Shown: positions 53,256-62,459 of the stretch, in pieces
Layout of the letters: each line of letters begins with the position of its first letter
Position numbering within the stretch: the first letter of the stretch is position 1
NCBI GenBank assembly: GCA_903937385.1
Contig: CAIZZF010000030.1
Span: forward strand, 1 to 64,000
DNA length: 64,000 nt
Direction: 5' to 3'
Origin: an uncultured Holophagaceae bacterium
Lineage (GTDB): Bacteria; Acidobacteriota; Holophagae; Holophagales; Holophagaceae
Notes under the pieces: generated by a model
What the model was told of the DNA's origin: nothing
What the model saw: only the letters and a program-made list of their open reading frames with translations
Databases searched by the model: none
Translations under genes and position numbers: made by a program

Positions 53256-55691
53256 TCAGGCGTAGAGCTCGACGTGGTGCGCGTTTAGGATGGGTGCGGG
53301 GGTGGCGGCGGGTGCTTCTTGCCGAGCCACGGAGGCCTCCGGCAGCGTGCGCTCGCGGGGGATGGGGGCCGAAGGTGCCTCCTGGAAGGGACGGTGCCCC
53401 TGCTGCAGATCGAAACTGCCGAGGTGGAGGCCCTGGTCCTTCAAGGCCTGCTCCAGGTGGGGCTGGCCTTCCTTGACGGCCTGGACCGAGGCGGCCTCGG
53501 AGACCCAAAGCTTCGCGTGGACTTCGCCGCCTTCCACCTTGAGGTGGATGGTGACCTGCCCCAGCGAGTCCGGGTGGAGCTGCAGCTGGGCTTCCTGGGC
53601 CCCGGACTTGAGCATCCAGCGGAGGCCGCCCTCCACCTGGAGGACGGGCGTGCTGGGCGGCGTGGCCGGGGCCTGGGGCGGAGCCGGCGCGGCTGTGGGG
53701 GCGGTGGGAGCCGGTCCTTCTGCGGTGCGCTGGAGGGTGCCCAGCAGCGCCGGAGAGGCTCCGTCCAGGGTGCGGCCGGCGAGGGACTGCAGGTCTGTCA
53801 GCTTCGACTCTCCTGGGTCCAGAGGCGCGGGCGTGCCACTGCCCTTGAGCGGGGCCTGACTCGCCGTTGCTTCCGGCCCGGCGGCGGGCTGGCTCGTGGC
53901 CTTGGCCAGAACCTGAGCAAGTTCCTGGGGCAGCGCCGCAGGCACGCTGGGCTTGCCCGTGGTGGGCTCGGCCAGTGGGGTGGCGGCGGCTTTGGTCACG
54001 GGGCCAGGCGCAGGTTCCTCGCTGTTGCGGAGCCCCTTGAGACTGGCGACCGGCTCCGCAAGGACCGCCTGCAGAAGGGCGGGCGCCGAGGAGAGTGCGG
54101 AGATCTTCGGAGTCTGGGTGGCCTCGGCAGGGGGCAGGGTCTGGGTGGTTGGGGCGGTCGCGTCGAGCGCAGGCGGCAGTGGGGCGGTCGGTGGGGCCTG
54201 CAGGGTCGGCGCTTCCGGCTCGGCGATGACAGACGGGCTCGTGGCCTTGCCCAGGTCGTGCACCAGCTCCTGGGGCAGTGTCGTCGCCACGTTGGGCTTG
54301 TCCACCATGGGCTCGACGACTGGCGTGGGGGCGGCTTTGGCCACGGGGCCAGGGGCCAGTTCTTCGCTGCCATGGAGCCCTTTGAGGTCGGCACCTGGTC
54401 CGGCAAGGACTGCCGGCACGAAGGCGGGGTCCGCAGGTTGAACGGGGGGCTTCAGCGCCGGGGCGGTGTCGGAAGGGGCCGGGGTCTGACGGATCGTTGC
54501 CTCCGGACCGGCCGCGACGGTCTGGCTTGGGCCCTTGACCAGGAGCTGTGCCCACGCTTGGGGCAGCTCCGCAGGCACGATGGGCGCGGCCGCTGGTGTG
54601 GCGGGGGTTTTGGTCATGGGGCCAGGGGCCAGGTCTTCGCCTCTGAGGGTCACTTGAGGGCGGGCACCTGCTCCGGCAGGGGCTGCCTGTGTGAGGGTTT
54701 GGTCGGCGGGCTGGGCAGAGGTCTTTGGCAGCGCGGAGGCGTCCAGGTTTGTAGGGGGCTGTGCGCTTGGCCGGGCCGTGTCGAGCACAGGCAGAAGCGT
54801 GGCCGTCGGTGGGGCCTGAGGGGTCGTTCCCACCGGCCCGGCGTAGGGCTGGCTCGTGGCCTTGGCCAGGAGCTGTGCCAGCTCTTGGGGCAGTGCCGTC
54901 GGCACGTTGGGTTTGTCCACCATGGGCTCGGCCACCGGCGCTGCGGCGCCCTTGGTCATCGAGCCAGGGGCCATGTCCCCGCTTCCGGGGGTCACGTTGG
55001 GGCTGGCACCCGGTCCGGCAAGGACTGCCTGAACGAGGGCGCGCTTGGCGGGCTGGGTGGAGGTCTCTGGCGCCGTGGCAGTGGGTTGGGCCGCAGGGGC
55101 CTGGCTGGCGGTGCTCAGCGGTCCTGGCAGGCTTGGCCCAGGCGTGACCAGCGCAGCACCCTCTTGCATCAGTCCGGAGGCGGCCGTTGGGACCAGCTGG
55201 GCCGGGGGGACGGGGGTCGCGCCCGGAGACAGCGCCTCCGGTGCTGGTGCTCCAGGGTCTGCCCCTGGAGTGGCGGGGGAGGGCGCGGTGGTGGCTGCCG
55301 GAGTGGCCTGGGCCGAGGCCTCGGGCACCCCAGCCTGGGCGTGGGTCGGTATCGCCTCTGGGGCAGGCTGCTTGGGCGCGGGGGGGGGGATGTGGACGGG
55401 GCTTGAGGCCGGGCCGGCAGGCGCCCAAGCAGCCGCTGCCTGGTGGCCGGCGTCGGTGGCGGGGCGCGGGGTACCGGTCTGGTTGGGCACTTTTCGGGCC
55501 GCAGCCCGGTGGGATCTGGCTGCGGCGACCGGGGGGGCAGCCGGCGGATTGGGCACAGCCTGGGGCTGGCTGAACTGCACCATCAGGCCCGCAAAGTGGC
55601 CACCACCTGCGTCCGCGGACTTGCTCTCCGAGCGTTCCGCCGGAGCTCGTTCCAGGATCGCCTGGATCGCCACAGGGCTGGCAGAAGCCAT
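53256..55691 (-). CDS. fliK: Flagellar hook-length control protein FliK with internal repeats
   Basis: FliK, 811 aa, measures hook length and switches export specificity. The C-terminal Flg_hook domain (about 685-770) is clear: LQLHPDSLGQVTIHLKVEGGEVHAKL. The first 680 residues are Pro/Ala/Thr-rich and lack stable structure. Residues about 219-619 hold four degenerate repeats of 80-115 residues (units open VQAVLAGPGAS and carry LAPGPM/VTKAAATP, then PQELAQLLAKATSQP). This is about twice the usual length (E. coli 375). ATG after GAGGTTCTC. Confidence 0.92.
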   Translation of the reverse strand: MASASPVAIQAILERAPAERSESKSADAGGGHFAGLMVQFSQPQAVPNPPAAPPVAAARSHRAAARKVPNQTGTPRPATDAGHQAAAAWAPAGPASSPVHIPPPAPKQPAPEAIPTHAQAGVPEASAQATPAATTAPSPATPGADPGAPAPEALSPGATPVPPAQLVPTAASGLMQEGAALVTPGPSLPGPLSTASQAPAAQPTATAPETSTQPAKRALVQAVLAGPGASPNVTPGSGDMAPGSMTKGAAAPVAEPMVDKPNVPTALPQELAQLLAKATSQPYAGPVGTTPQAPPTATLLPVLDTARPSAQPPTNLDASALPKTSAQPADQTLTQAAPAGAGARPQVTLRGEDLAPGPMTKTPATPAAAPIVPAELPQAWAQLLVKGPSQTVAAGPEATIRQTPAPSDTAPALKPPVQPADPAFVPAVLAGPGADLKGLHGSEELAPGPVAKAAPTPVVEPMVDKPNVATTLPQELVHDLGKATSPSVIAEPEAPTLQAPPTAPLPPALDATAPTTQTLPPAEATQTPKISALSSAPALLQAVLAEPVASLKGLRNSEEPAPGPVTKAAATPLAEPTTGKPSVPAALPQELAQVLAKATSQPAAGPEATASQAPLKGSGTPAPLDPGESKLTDLQSLAGRTLDGASPALLGTLQRTAEGPAPTAPTAAPAPPQAPATPPSTPVLQVEGGLRWMLKSGAQEAQLQLHPDSLGQVTIHLKVEGGEVHAKLWVSEAASVQAVKEGQPHLEQALKDQGLHLGSFDLQQGHRPFQEAPSAPIPRERTLPEASVARQEAPAATPAPILNAHHVELYA
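53835..55037 (-). repeat. Four degenerate tandem repeats inside fliK
   Basis: Repeat units at protein residues about 219-332, 333-423, 424-538 and 539-619. Each carries the core [L/M/P]APG[P/S][M/V]xK followed by PQEL/PQAW and A-[T/P]-S-[Q/P]. Spacing between cores varies from about 91 to 118 residues, so expansion was not recent or perfect. Confidence 0.75.
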
Positions 55692-55793
55692 GAGAACCTC
55701 ACGTCCGGTACATCCGGATGGGCTCTCTCCGCGAGGAACGTGCCGCGACCGTTGGGCAGAATCGTCCAGGTGCCGCGGGCGGGGCGGGGCCCT

Positions 55794-56333
55794 CTAGAGC
55801 TCCTTGGGCTTGGACATGCCGACGCGCTCGGACAGGCGCCCCGCGAGCTTGGCGTCCAGAGGGGCCAGCTGGTCCATGAGCTTTCCGGCCTTCTTGGGGG
55901 TCATGCCTGCCAGCAGCGACACAGCCACTTCCAGGTTCTGGCCCGCCAGCTCCTTCATGGCCTGGGCCCCGGCCGAGGGATCCATCGCCTCATAGGTGCG
56001 GATGATCTGCGGGTCGATGGCGGGGCGGACCTTCAGGTTCTCCACCTTGAGCAGGGCCTCCTGCACAGCCCGCTCGCGGGCGGCCATCTCGCCGCGGTCC
56101 TTGTCCAGCGTGGCCTGGAGGGTATTGAGCCGCTGCTCGAGCTGCCGGAGCTCAGCCTCCTTCTGGGCGATGGCCTTCTCCCGGTTCTGGAGCTGGGAGG
56201 CCAGCTCGACGATCTTCACGCCCTCGCCGGCGACGCCCTTGGGGTCGCCCTTCGGCTCCTGGGCCGACAGCCAGATGACGCCCGCGGACAGCGCGAGGGG
56301 CGCCGAGATCCAAAGCAGAAAGCGGGCGTTCAT
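55794..56333 (-). CDS. MotE-family flagellar protein
   Basis: A 179-aa protein with an N-terminal membrane helix (about 5-24), a coiled coil (about 40-100) and an MgtE-N-like C-terminal domain (MDPSAGAQAMKELAGQNLEVAVSLLAGMTPKKAGKLMDQL). This is the MotE layout; MotE is a periplasmic chaperone for MotC/stator. ATG after AAGGAGCTCCC; lies between fliJ and fliK, as in many flagellar operons. Confidence 0.82.
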   Translation of the reverse strand: MNARFLLWISAPLALSAGVIWLSAQEPKGDPKGVAGEGVKIVELASQLQNREKAIAQKEAELRQLEQRLNTLQATLDKDRGEMAARERAVQEALLKVENLKVRPAIDPQIIRTYEAMDPSAGAQAMKELAGQNLEVAVSLLAGMTPKKAGKLMDQLAPLDAKLAGRLSERVGMSKPKEL

Positions 56334-56349
56334 GGGAGCTCCTTCTTAA

Positions 56350-56799
56350 TCAGGCACTGCGGGGGTGGTGCCGGAGCACCGCCAGTTCATCCATCTCCAG
56401 GGCCTCCCGGAGCTGCTGCTCACGCTGGTGTTCGAGGGCGCGGCGCTCCTTGAGGCGGACGAGCATCAGGTGGTTCCGGTGGGCGAGGCTGAGGGCTTCC
56501 CGCTCCTCGGCCACCTTCACGAGGGCCACGCGGAGGCGCTCGTAGCCCTCCAGCTGCCGGCGCTCCAGCACCACCAGGAACCGCTCGCCGTTCCGCAAGA
56601 GGTCCAGGTCCAGGAACTGCCCGGTGGCGAGCCGGCGGGCCTCGAAGAGCGCCTTGCGCTGCTCGGTCATGGCATCCAGTTCGGTCCGGATGTCCCGCTC
56701 GGCCTGGAGGGCCCGGGCCAGGGCCCGCTGCGCCTCGTGCTCCAGGGCCTCCCGCAGCTTGCGCAGGGGCTCCAGCCGGAAGTGGAAGCGGGCGGCCAT
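56350..56799 (-). CDS. fliJ: Flagellar export protein FliJ
   Basis: FliJ, 149 aa, is an almost fully helical, charged coiled coil, as in the stalk-like FliJ of the flagellar ATPase; it starts FRLEPLRKLREALEHEAQ. Overlaps fliI by one base (TGATG). Sequence conservation is low in this family, so position in the operon carries much of the call. Confidence 0.82.
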   Translation of the reverse strand: MAARFHFRLEPLRKLREALEHEAQRALARALQAERDIRTELDAMTEQRKALFEARRLATGQFLDLDLLRNGERFLVVLERRQLEGYERLRVALVKVAEEREALSLAHRNHLMLVRLKERRALEHQREQQLREALEMDELAVLRHHPRSA

Positions 56800-58160
56800 C
56801 AGCGGTCGGCCTTCAGGAAGGGCGTCAGATCGATGCCGAAGATCTGGCCCATGGCGAGCATGGCCTGACGGTGGTCAGAACTCTCGGCCGTGGCCTGCCG
56901 GAGGAAGGACTGGATGGCCGGCTGGAACTGGATGGCCTGGTCGATGGCTGTGCTCGAGCCCTTGGTGTAGGCCCCGATCTGGATCAGGTCCTCGGCATCC
57001 TGGTAGGTGGCCATGAGGTCGCGGAGCTTGCTGGCCAGCTGCTTCTGCTCCGGCGGCGCCAGGGCGCTGAAGAGCCGGGAGAGGCTGGCGAGCACGTCGA
57101 TGGCGGGGAAGTGATTCTTGGCGGCCAGCTTCCGGGAGAGCACCACGTGGCCGTCCAGAATGCCGCGCACGGCATCGCTGATGGGCTCGTTCATGTCGTC
57201 GCCCTCCACCAGCACGGTGTAGATGCCGGTGATGGAACCCATGCCTTCGAAGGTGCCGGCCCGCTCCATGAGGCGGGGCAGCAGGGCGAACACTGAGGGT
57301 GTGTAGCCTCTGGAGCTGGGCGGCTCGCCCGCGCTGAGGCCGACTTCGCGCTGGGCCATGGCGAAGCGGGTCACGCTGTCCATCATCAGCAGGACATCCT
57401 TGCCCTGGCGCATGAAGTACTCGGCGACGGTGGTGCCGGCCATGGCGCAGCGCAGGCGCAGCAGGGGCGTCTGGTCCCCGGTGGCGACCACCACCACGCT
57501 GCGGCGCAGGCCCTCGGTACCCAGATCGTTCTCGATGAACTCGCGGAGCTCGCGGCCCCGCTCACCCACCAGCGTGATGACGTTGACCTCGGCGGAGGTG
57601 TTGCGGGCCACCATGCCCAGCAGGGTGGACTTACCCACGCCGGAGCCGGAGAAGATGCCCACCCGCTGGCCCTTGCCGAGGGTGAGCAGCCCGTCCACGG
57701 CGCGCACGCCGGTGGAGAGCACTTCGTCGATCCGCTTGCGCCGCATGGGGTTGGGGGGGGGGCCCTGGAGGGGCAGGTGCGCCGTGGCCTCGATGGGGGG
57801 GCCGCCATCCAGGGGGCGGCCCAGGGGATCGATCACGCGGCCCAGCAGTTCGTCCGCCACGGGCAGCTCGGGCTGGTGGCCGGTGCCTTCCACCCAGAGC
57901 CCCGGTCGGATGCCCTCGGTCTCCTCGATGGGCATGAGCAGCACCCGCTGGCCTGAGAAGCCCACCACTTCCGCGTGGAAGAGGCGCGGCTTGCCGGTGG
58001 GGTCGGTGCCGTGGATGAGCATCTGCTCGCCTACGGAACATTCGGGACCCGTGCTCTCGACCACGAGACCCACCACCTTCGTGACCCGGCCCATCCAGTC
58101 ACCCTTCGGCAGCGCCGCGAGGCGGGCCGCCAGGGCAGCGGGATCCAGCACGGTGTTCAC
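56799..58160 (-). CDS. fliI: Flagellum-specific ATPase FliI
   Basis: FliI, 453 aa, is the hexameric export ATPase of the flagellar type III apparatus. Walker A GIFSGSGVGKSTLLGM (about 165-180), the flagellar-type DSVTRFAMAQREVGLSAGEPP and GSITGIYTVLVEGDDMNEP are diagnostic. It starts at GTG 58160, overlapping the fliH stop by 4 bp. Confidence 0.96.
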   Translation of the reverse strand: MNTVLDPAALAARLAALPKGDWMGRVTKVVGLVVESTGPECSVGEQMLIHGTDPTGKPRLFHAEVVGFSGQRVLLMPIEETEGIRPGLWVEGTGHQPELPVADELLGRVIDPLGRPLDGGPPIEATAHLPLQGPPPNPMRRKRIDEVLSTGVRAVDGLLTLGKGQRVGIFSGSGVGKSTLLGMVARNTSAEVNVITLVGERGRELREFIENDLGTEGLRRSVVVVATGDQTPLLRLRCAMAGTTVAEYFMRQGKDVLLMMDSVTRFAMAQREVGLSAGEPPSSRGYTPSVFALLPRLMERAGTFEGMGSITGIYTVLVEGDDMNEPISDAVRGILDGHVVLSRKLAAKNHFPAIDVLASLSRLFSALAPPEQKQLASKLRDLMATYQDAEDLIQIGAYTKGSSTAIDQAIQFQPAIQSFLRQATAESSDHRQAMLAMGQIFGIDLTPFLKADR

Positions 58161-58888
58161 AGCGTGCCGCCTTCCCGCAGGCGGGCGATGAGCTGCATGA
58201 GCGCCTCGCGGCGGCGCTCCAGGGTGCCGTTGAAGATGCCCTGGGGGGCTTCGATCCGGAGGCTGCCCCGGGAGAGGCCGCCCTCACTCAGGAGGGCCAG
58301 GCCGGTGTGATCCGAGAACTGGTCGCCGAGCTGCTCGAGATCCGCGGGATGGAGGAAGATCTGCATGGGCATCTCACCGTCCCGGCGGCCCCGGGGCAGG
58401 GGGAACGGCAGCTCATCGAGGATCCGGTCCATCATGGCCCTCACGGCGCCTGGGGTCTGCTCGATCTGCTGCACGGCGAGGTGTTCGCCGACAGCCAGGG
58501 CCAGGGCGATCAGCTGCTCGTCCAGGGTTGCCTGGAGCGTGACGGAGACCGAGGCCAGCTCGGTCAGATGCTCTTCCAGCCGCTGCGTGTAGGTCTTGTA
58601 CTGGCTCTCGCCGAAGGCGCGGCCCTCGGACTCGCCGGCGGCGAAGCCCTCTTCGTAGGCCCGGCGGGCGATCTCCTGGGCCTGTCGCTCCGCTTCCTGG
58701 AGCCGATCGATGATGCGCTCCTCGATGGGCACATCGGAAGCCGCGTCGTCGCCCAGCTCCGAGGACACGGAGCCCTCGCCCTCCTCATAGGAGTTCGGGG
58801 ACTGGAGGGCATCCACGGGGAAATAGGGAAAGGCCCCCAGGCGCTTGTCCTGGAGGTCCTCAGCCCGGATGAAGCCCTTACTGGCCAT
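58157..58888 (-). CDS. fliH: Flagellar assembly protein FliH
   Basis: FliH, 243 aa, regulates FliI. It has the typical EEGFAAGESEGRAFGE region of Gly/Glu repeats (about 78-95), then a coiled coil and a C-terminal V-ATPase-E-like domain. N-terminal 70 residues are acidic. ATG at 58888 after GAGGGCGCC. Confidence 0.85.
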   Translation of the reverse strand: MASKGFIRAEDLQDKRLGAFPYFPVDALQSPNSYEEGEGSVSSELGDDAASDVPIEERIIDRLQEAERQAQEIARRAYEEGFAAGESEGRAFGESQYKTYTQRLEEHLTELASVSVTLQATLDEQLIALALAVGEHLAVQQIEQTPGAVRAMMDRILDELPFPLPRGRRDGEMPMQIFLHPADLEQLGDQFSDHTGLALLSEGGLSRGSLRIEAPQGIFNGTLERRREALMQLIARLREGGTL

Positions 58889-58905
58889 GACGGCGCCCTC
58901 GCTCG

Positions 58906-59910
58906 CTAGGTGACATAGTCCTCGCCTCCGCCGCCGCCGATGCTGATGACCCCTTCCTCCTCGAGCTGGCGGACGATCTCCACCACCTCGTGCTGGGACT
59001 TCTCCACATCCTTCAGCTTCACGGGACCCATGAACTCCATCTCTTCTTTCATGAGCTCCACGGCACGGCTGGACATGTTCCGGTAGAACTGGTTCTGCAG
59101 CTCCTCGCTGGTGCCCTTGAGGGCGATGGTCAGCGTCTTCTTGTCCGCCCGCTTGAGGATCTCGGTAATGCCGTTGTCATCGATGAGCAGGATGTCGTCG
59201 AAGACGAACATCAGGTCGCGGATGCTGGCGGCCAGCTGGGGGTTCTCGGTCTCGATCTTCTCCAGCACGGCGCGGCCCGTGTTGCGGTCCATGCGGTTGA
59301 AGAGCTCGGCTACGGCCCGGACGCCGCCATAGGCCTCGGTGGCGAAGGAACCCAGGGCCTCCAGCTTTTGCTCGAGGATGAGGCTGATGCGGCGCACCAC
59401 CTCGGGGCTGATCTCCTGCAGGCTGGCCATGCGCATGGCCACATCGCTGCGCAGGGCCTCGGGCAGGCTGGAGATGAGCTCCGCCGCCTGGGAGGCGTTC
59501 AGGTGGGCCAGGATCAGCGCGATGGTCTGGGGGTGCTCGTTCTGGATGAACTTGGAGAGCTGCTGGGGGTTGGCGCGCTCCAGGCTGGTGAAGCCGGCGC
59601 TGGACTCCAGGGCCTTCACCAGGCGGTCGATGATCTTGCGCGCCACTTCCGGCCCCACGGACTTGATGAGCAGCTTCTTGGCGTATTCGATGCCGCCCTG
59701 GCTGATGTAGCTGCGGGCCTGGGTCATGGTGTGGAACTCTTCCATGACCTCCTCGGCCACCTCCGGCTGCACGTGCTTGGTGATGGCGATCTCGCGGGAG
59801 ATGGTCTGGATCTCGTCCTCTTCGAGGTACTTGAAGATGTTGGCGGCGGTCTCGTCCCCGAGGGTGACCATGAGCACCGCGGCCTTCTGCATGCCGGTGA
59901 GTTTGGCCAT
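58906..59910 (-). CDS. fliG: Flagellar motor switch protein FliG
   Basis: FliG, 334 aa, the C-ring protein that contacts the stator. Conserved: AAVLMVTLGDETAANIFKYL at the N terminus, EHPQTIALILAHLNASQAAE (EHPQ motif) in the middle domain, and the C-terminal torque helix MFVFDDILLIDDNGITEILK. Length is typical. ATG after AAGGACGG. Confidence 0.97.
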   Translation of the reverse strand: MAKLTGMQKAAVLMVTLGDETAANIFKYLEEDEIQTISREIAITKHVQPEVAEEVMEEFHTMTQARSYISQGGIEYAKKLLIKSVGPEVARKIIDRLVKALESSAGFTSLERANPQQLSKFIQNEHPQTIALILAHLNASQAAELISSLPEALRSDVAMRMASLQEISPEVVRRISLILEQKLEALGSFATEAYGGVRAVAELFNRMDRNTGRAVLEKIETENPQLAASIRDLMFVFDDILLIDDNGITEILKRADKKTLTIALKGTSEELQNQFYRNMSSRAVELMKEEMEFMGPVKLKDVEKSQHEVVEIVRQLEEEGVISIGGGGGEDYVT

Positions 59911-59912
59911 GG

Positions 59913-61595
59913 CTACCGTCCTTCCTCAAGCAGCCAGGACCGCACCAGGGAGGCGATGGTCTCCGGGTCCTCGTGGGAGCCTTCCTGGAGGCGCTTCTTG
60001 ATGAGCTCGCGCCGCCGGGCCTCGGGCGCGCTGAAGGCCGCGTCGGCATTCAGCTCGGCCTCGATCTCCGACTCGATCTCGGACATGGACTTCACCTGGA
60101 CGGGCTTGCGGGTGGAGCCGCCGCCGGACATGCCGCCATCGCCGCCATCGGCGCTGGCGACCCGCATGGGGGCGGGCCGGTTGATGGCCGCCGAGAGACG
60201 CTTCAGCATGGGCATGACGAGCATGAAGAAGACCGCCAGACCCAGGATTCCGTAGATGACGCTCGGCGCGAACTGGCGGACCAGGTCCACCCAGAACTGC
60301 TTCTTGGCCTCGGCCTCCTCCTTGGGATTGGCCTGGAGGGTGGCGAAGGCCATGTTCTCGACGGTGAGCTCGTCGCCCCGCTTGGTCTGGATGCCCACGG
60401 CCGAGGAAACCTGGTCGCGGATCTTCTTGAGCTCGTCTGCGGTGCGGGGCGTCAGCTTCAGCACGGGCTCGCCCTTGGGATCCTTCTCCCAGGCGCTGGT
60501 GTGGTCCACGATCACCGCCAGAGTGACCCGCTTCACAGAGCCCGTGGCCTGATCGACGGCGCGGACGGTCTTCGAGATCTCGTAGTTGGTGGTGGTCTCC
60601 TTCTTGTCGCTGGTCTCCAGTGCGCTCGACGAGGCCCCCGCGTTGGCCGGGGCCACGTTGCTGGGGGTACCCGGGACGCCGCCGCCGCCCTCGCGCTTCT
60701 GGACCTTCTCGTCCTTCTGCTGGACGCTGCGCTCCACCTGCCCCTGGGGGTCGAACCGCTCCTCGTTGATCTTCACCTTGTCGAAGTCCAGGTCCACGTG
60801 GGCCGTGGCCCGCACCTTGCCGAGACCGACCACGGGCTCGAGCAGGTCCGTGACGCGGCGGACCAGGTGGTCCTCCTCTTCCCGGGCCACCTTCTTCTGG
60901 GCGTCACTGGCTCCCACCATGGGGTCCCGGCCGGTCCGGGACAGGATCCGGCTGTGCTGGTCGATGATCACCACCTGGTCGGGCTTCAGCCCCTCCACGC
61001 TGGCGGCCACCAGGTTCACGATGGCCTGGGTGTTCTCGTCGGGCAGGATGCGGGAGCCGCGCAGCTTGAGCAGCACGCTGGCCTTGGCGTCCTCTTTATC
61101 GGTGAGGAAGGGACTGTCGTTGGAGGGGGTGATGTGGACCGTGGCTTCGCTGACCTGCTGGAGGCTCATGATGGTCTTGGCCAGCTGGGCTTCCATGGCC
61201 CGGCGGTGGATCACCTTCTGGGAGAAGTCCGTGGTGCCGAGGCCGGCATTCTCGAGCTTCTCGAAGCCGAGCTTGTCGCCGGTCAGCAGGCCGTCCCCGG
61301 CGAACTTGAGCCGGAGGGACCCCACCTTGCTCTCGGGCACGAGGATGGAGCGCTGGTCGGAGCTCAGCTCGTAGGGCACCTGCATCTTGTCCAGCTGGGC
61401 CACGATGGAGCTGGCCTCCGAGGGGGAGATGTTGGAGGCCAGGACGCCCTTGGTCTCCTGCCCGGCCCAGATACCGAGGCCGGCCAGAGCCAGGAGCACT
61501 GTCATGGAAATGGCGATGACCATGACGCGCTGGGTGGAGCTCATGCTCCGGAAAGCGCTGGTCAGTTGTTCCGCGAGGTTCGTTTCCCCGGCCAT
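59913..61595 (-). CDS. fliF: Flagellar MS-ring protein FliF
   Basis: FliF, 560 aa, forms the MS ring in the inner membrane. Two membrane helices (about 22-46 and 440-460), RBM domains with conserved FEKLENAGLGTTDFSQKVIHRRAMEAQL and LKLRGSRILPDENTQAIVNLVAASVEGLKPDQVVIID, and a C-terminal FliG-binding tail. ATG after GAGGGACGCC; 2 bp before fliG. Confidence 0.97.
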   Translation of the reverse strand: MAGETNLAEQLTSAFRSMSSTQRVMVIAISMTVLLALAGLGIWAGQETKGVLASNISPSEASSIVAQLDKMQVPYELSSDQRSILVPESKVGSLRLKFAGDGLLTGDKLGFEKLENAGLGTTDFSQKVIHRRAMEAQLAKTIMSLQQVSEATVHITPSNDSPFLTDKEDAKASVLLKLRGSRILPDENTQAIVNLVAASVEGLKPDQVVIIDQHSRILSRTGRDPMVGASDAQKKVAREEEDHLVRRVTDLLEPVVGLGKVRATAHVDLDFDKVKINEERFDPQGQVERSVQQKDEKVQKREGGGGVPGTPSNVAPANAGASSSALETSDKKETTTNYEISKTVRAVDQATGSVKRVTLAVIVDHTSAWEKDPKGEPVLKLTPRTADELKKIRDQVSSAVGIQTKRGDELTVENMAFATLQANPKEEAEAKKQFWVDLVRQFAPSVIYGILGLAVFFMLVMPMLKRLSAAINRPAPMRVASADGGDGGMSGGGSTRKPVQVKSMSEIESEIEAELNADAAFSAPEARRRELIKKRLQEGSHEDPETIASLVRSWLLEEGR

Positions 61596-61644
61596 AGGCG
61601 TCCCTCAGTCAGGGGTGAGGCCGCGCCGGAAAGCTAGGCCTGCG

Positions 61645-61965
61645 CTACATCTGCATGCGCATGACCTCGCGGTAGGCATCGATCAGTTTCGACCGAACGG
61701 CCATCATCATCTGGAAGCTAAGATCGGCCTTCTGGACAGCCAGCATGGCCGTGTGCATGTCTGCACTCTCCCCTGTCATCAAGTTCCGTGCCTCATCTTC
61801 AGATTGGGCGGAAGCCTGGTTCACTTCCTGGAGCGCCTGCTTCAGCAAATCGCCGAAAGCGACCCCCCCCTCGGAGCCCGCAGCGCCGCTGCCCTGGCCG
61901 GATTTCGAGGCTCCGGACACGGGACTGAGGGGGGACAGCTGGGGGATGTTCAGGAGTGGGTCCAT
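61645..61965 (-). CDS. fliE: Flagellar hook-basal body protein FliE
   Basis: FliE, 106 aa, joins the MS ring to the rod. The C-terminal half is diagnostic: FGDLLKQALQEVNQAS and MLAVQKADLSFQMMMAVRSKLIDAYREVMRMQM. Ribosome site is weak. Between flgC and fliF as usual. Confidence 0.94.
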   Translation of the reverse strand: MDPLLNIPQLSPLSPVSGASKSGQGSGAAGSEGGVAFGDLLKQALQEVNQASAQSEDEARNLMTGESADMHTAMLAVQKADLSFQMMMAVRSKLIDAYREVMRMQM

Positions 61966-62039
61966 GGGGTCAACTCGGGGAAAGGCCTTTCACACGATCG
62001 GTCGGGGCAGGGGGCAGGGCAAGTCGAAATTCCGACAGG

Positions 62040-62459
62040 TTACTGGACTCGGAGGATGTCGAGGGCGGAAGTGGCCATGGCTTTGGCGGCTTTGACCACG
62101 GCGATGTTGGCCTCGTAGGCCCGGCTGGCCTCGGTGAGGTTCACCATCTCCTCGACCGGGTTGACGTTGGGGTAGCTCACCACACCGTCGGGGTCGGCAT
62201 CGGGGTGACCGGGCTCGTAGCGGGTCAGAAAGGGCTCCTGGCTGGTCTTGACCCCCGCGATGCGAACGCCGGCGTTGGCCAGGGCCCCCGCGAAGCCCAG
62301 GTCCTGGGAGGCGAAGACCGCATCCTTGCGGCGGTAGGGGCCGCCTTCCTTGGTGTGGGTGGTCTCGCTGTTGGCGATGTTGGCGGCGATGAGCTGCACC
62401 CGGAGCCGCTGGGCGGCCATTCCCGTGCTGGCGATGTCGAGGATCTGACTGATGCTCAT
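62040..62459 (-). CDS. flgC: Flagellar proximal rod protein FlgC
   Basis: FlgC, 139 aa. N-terminal DIASTGMAAQRLRVQLIAANIANSET and C-terminal VNPVEEMVNLTEASRAYEANIAVVKAAKAM are the standard rod-protein ends. Overlaps flgB by one base (TGATG). Confidence 0.96.
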   Translation of the reverse strand: MSISQILDIASTGMAAQRLRVQLIAANIANSETTHTKEGGPYRRKDAVFASQDLGFAGALANAGVRIAGVKTSQEPFLTRYEPGHPDADPDGVVSYPNVNPVEEMVNLTEASRAYEANIAVVKAAKAMATSALDILRVQ

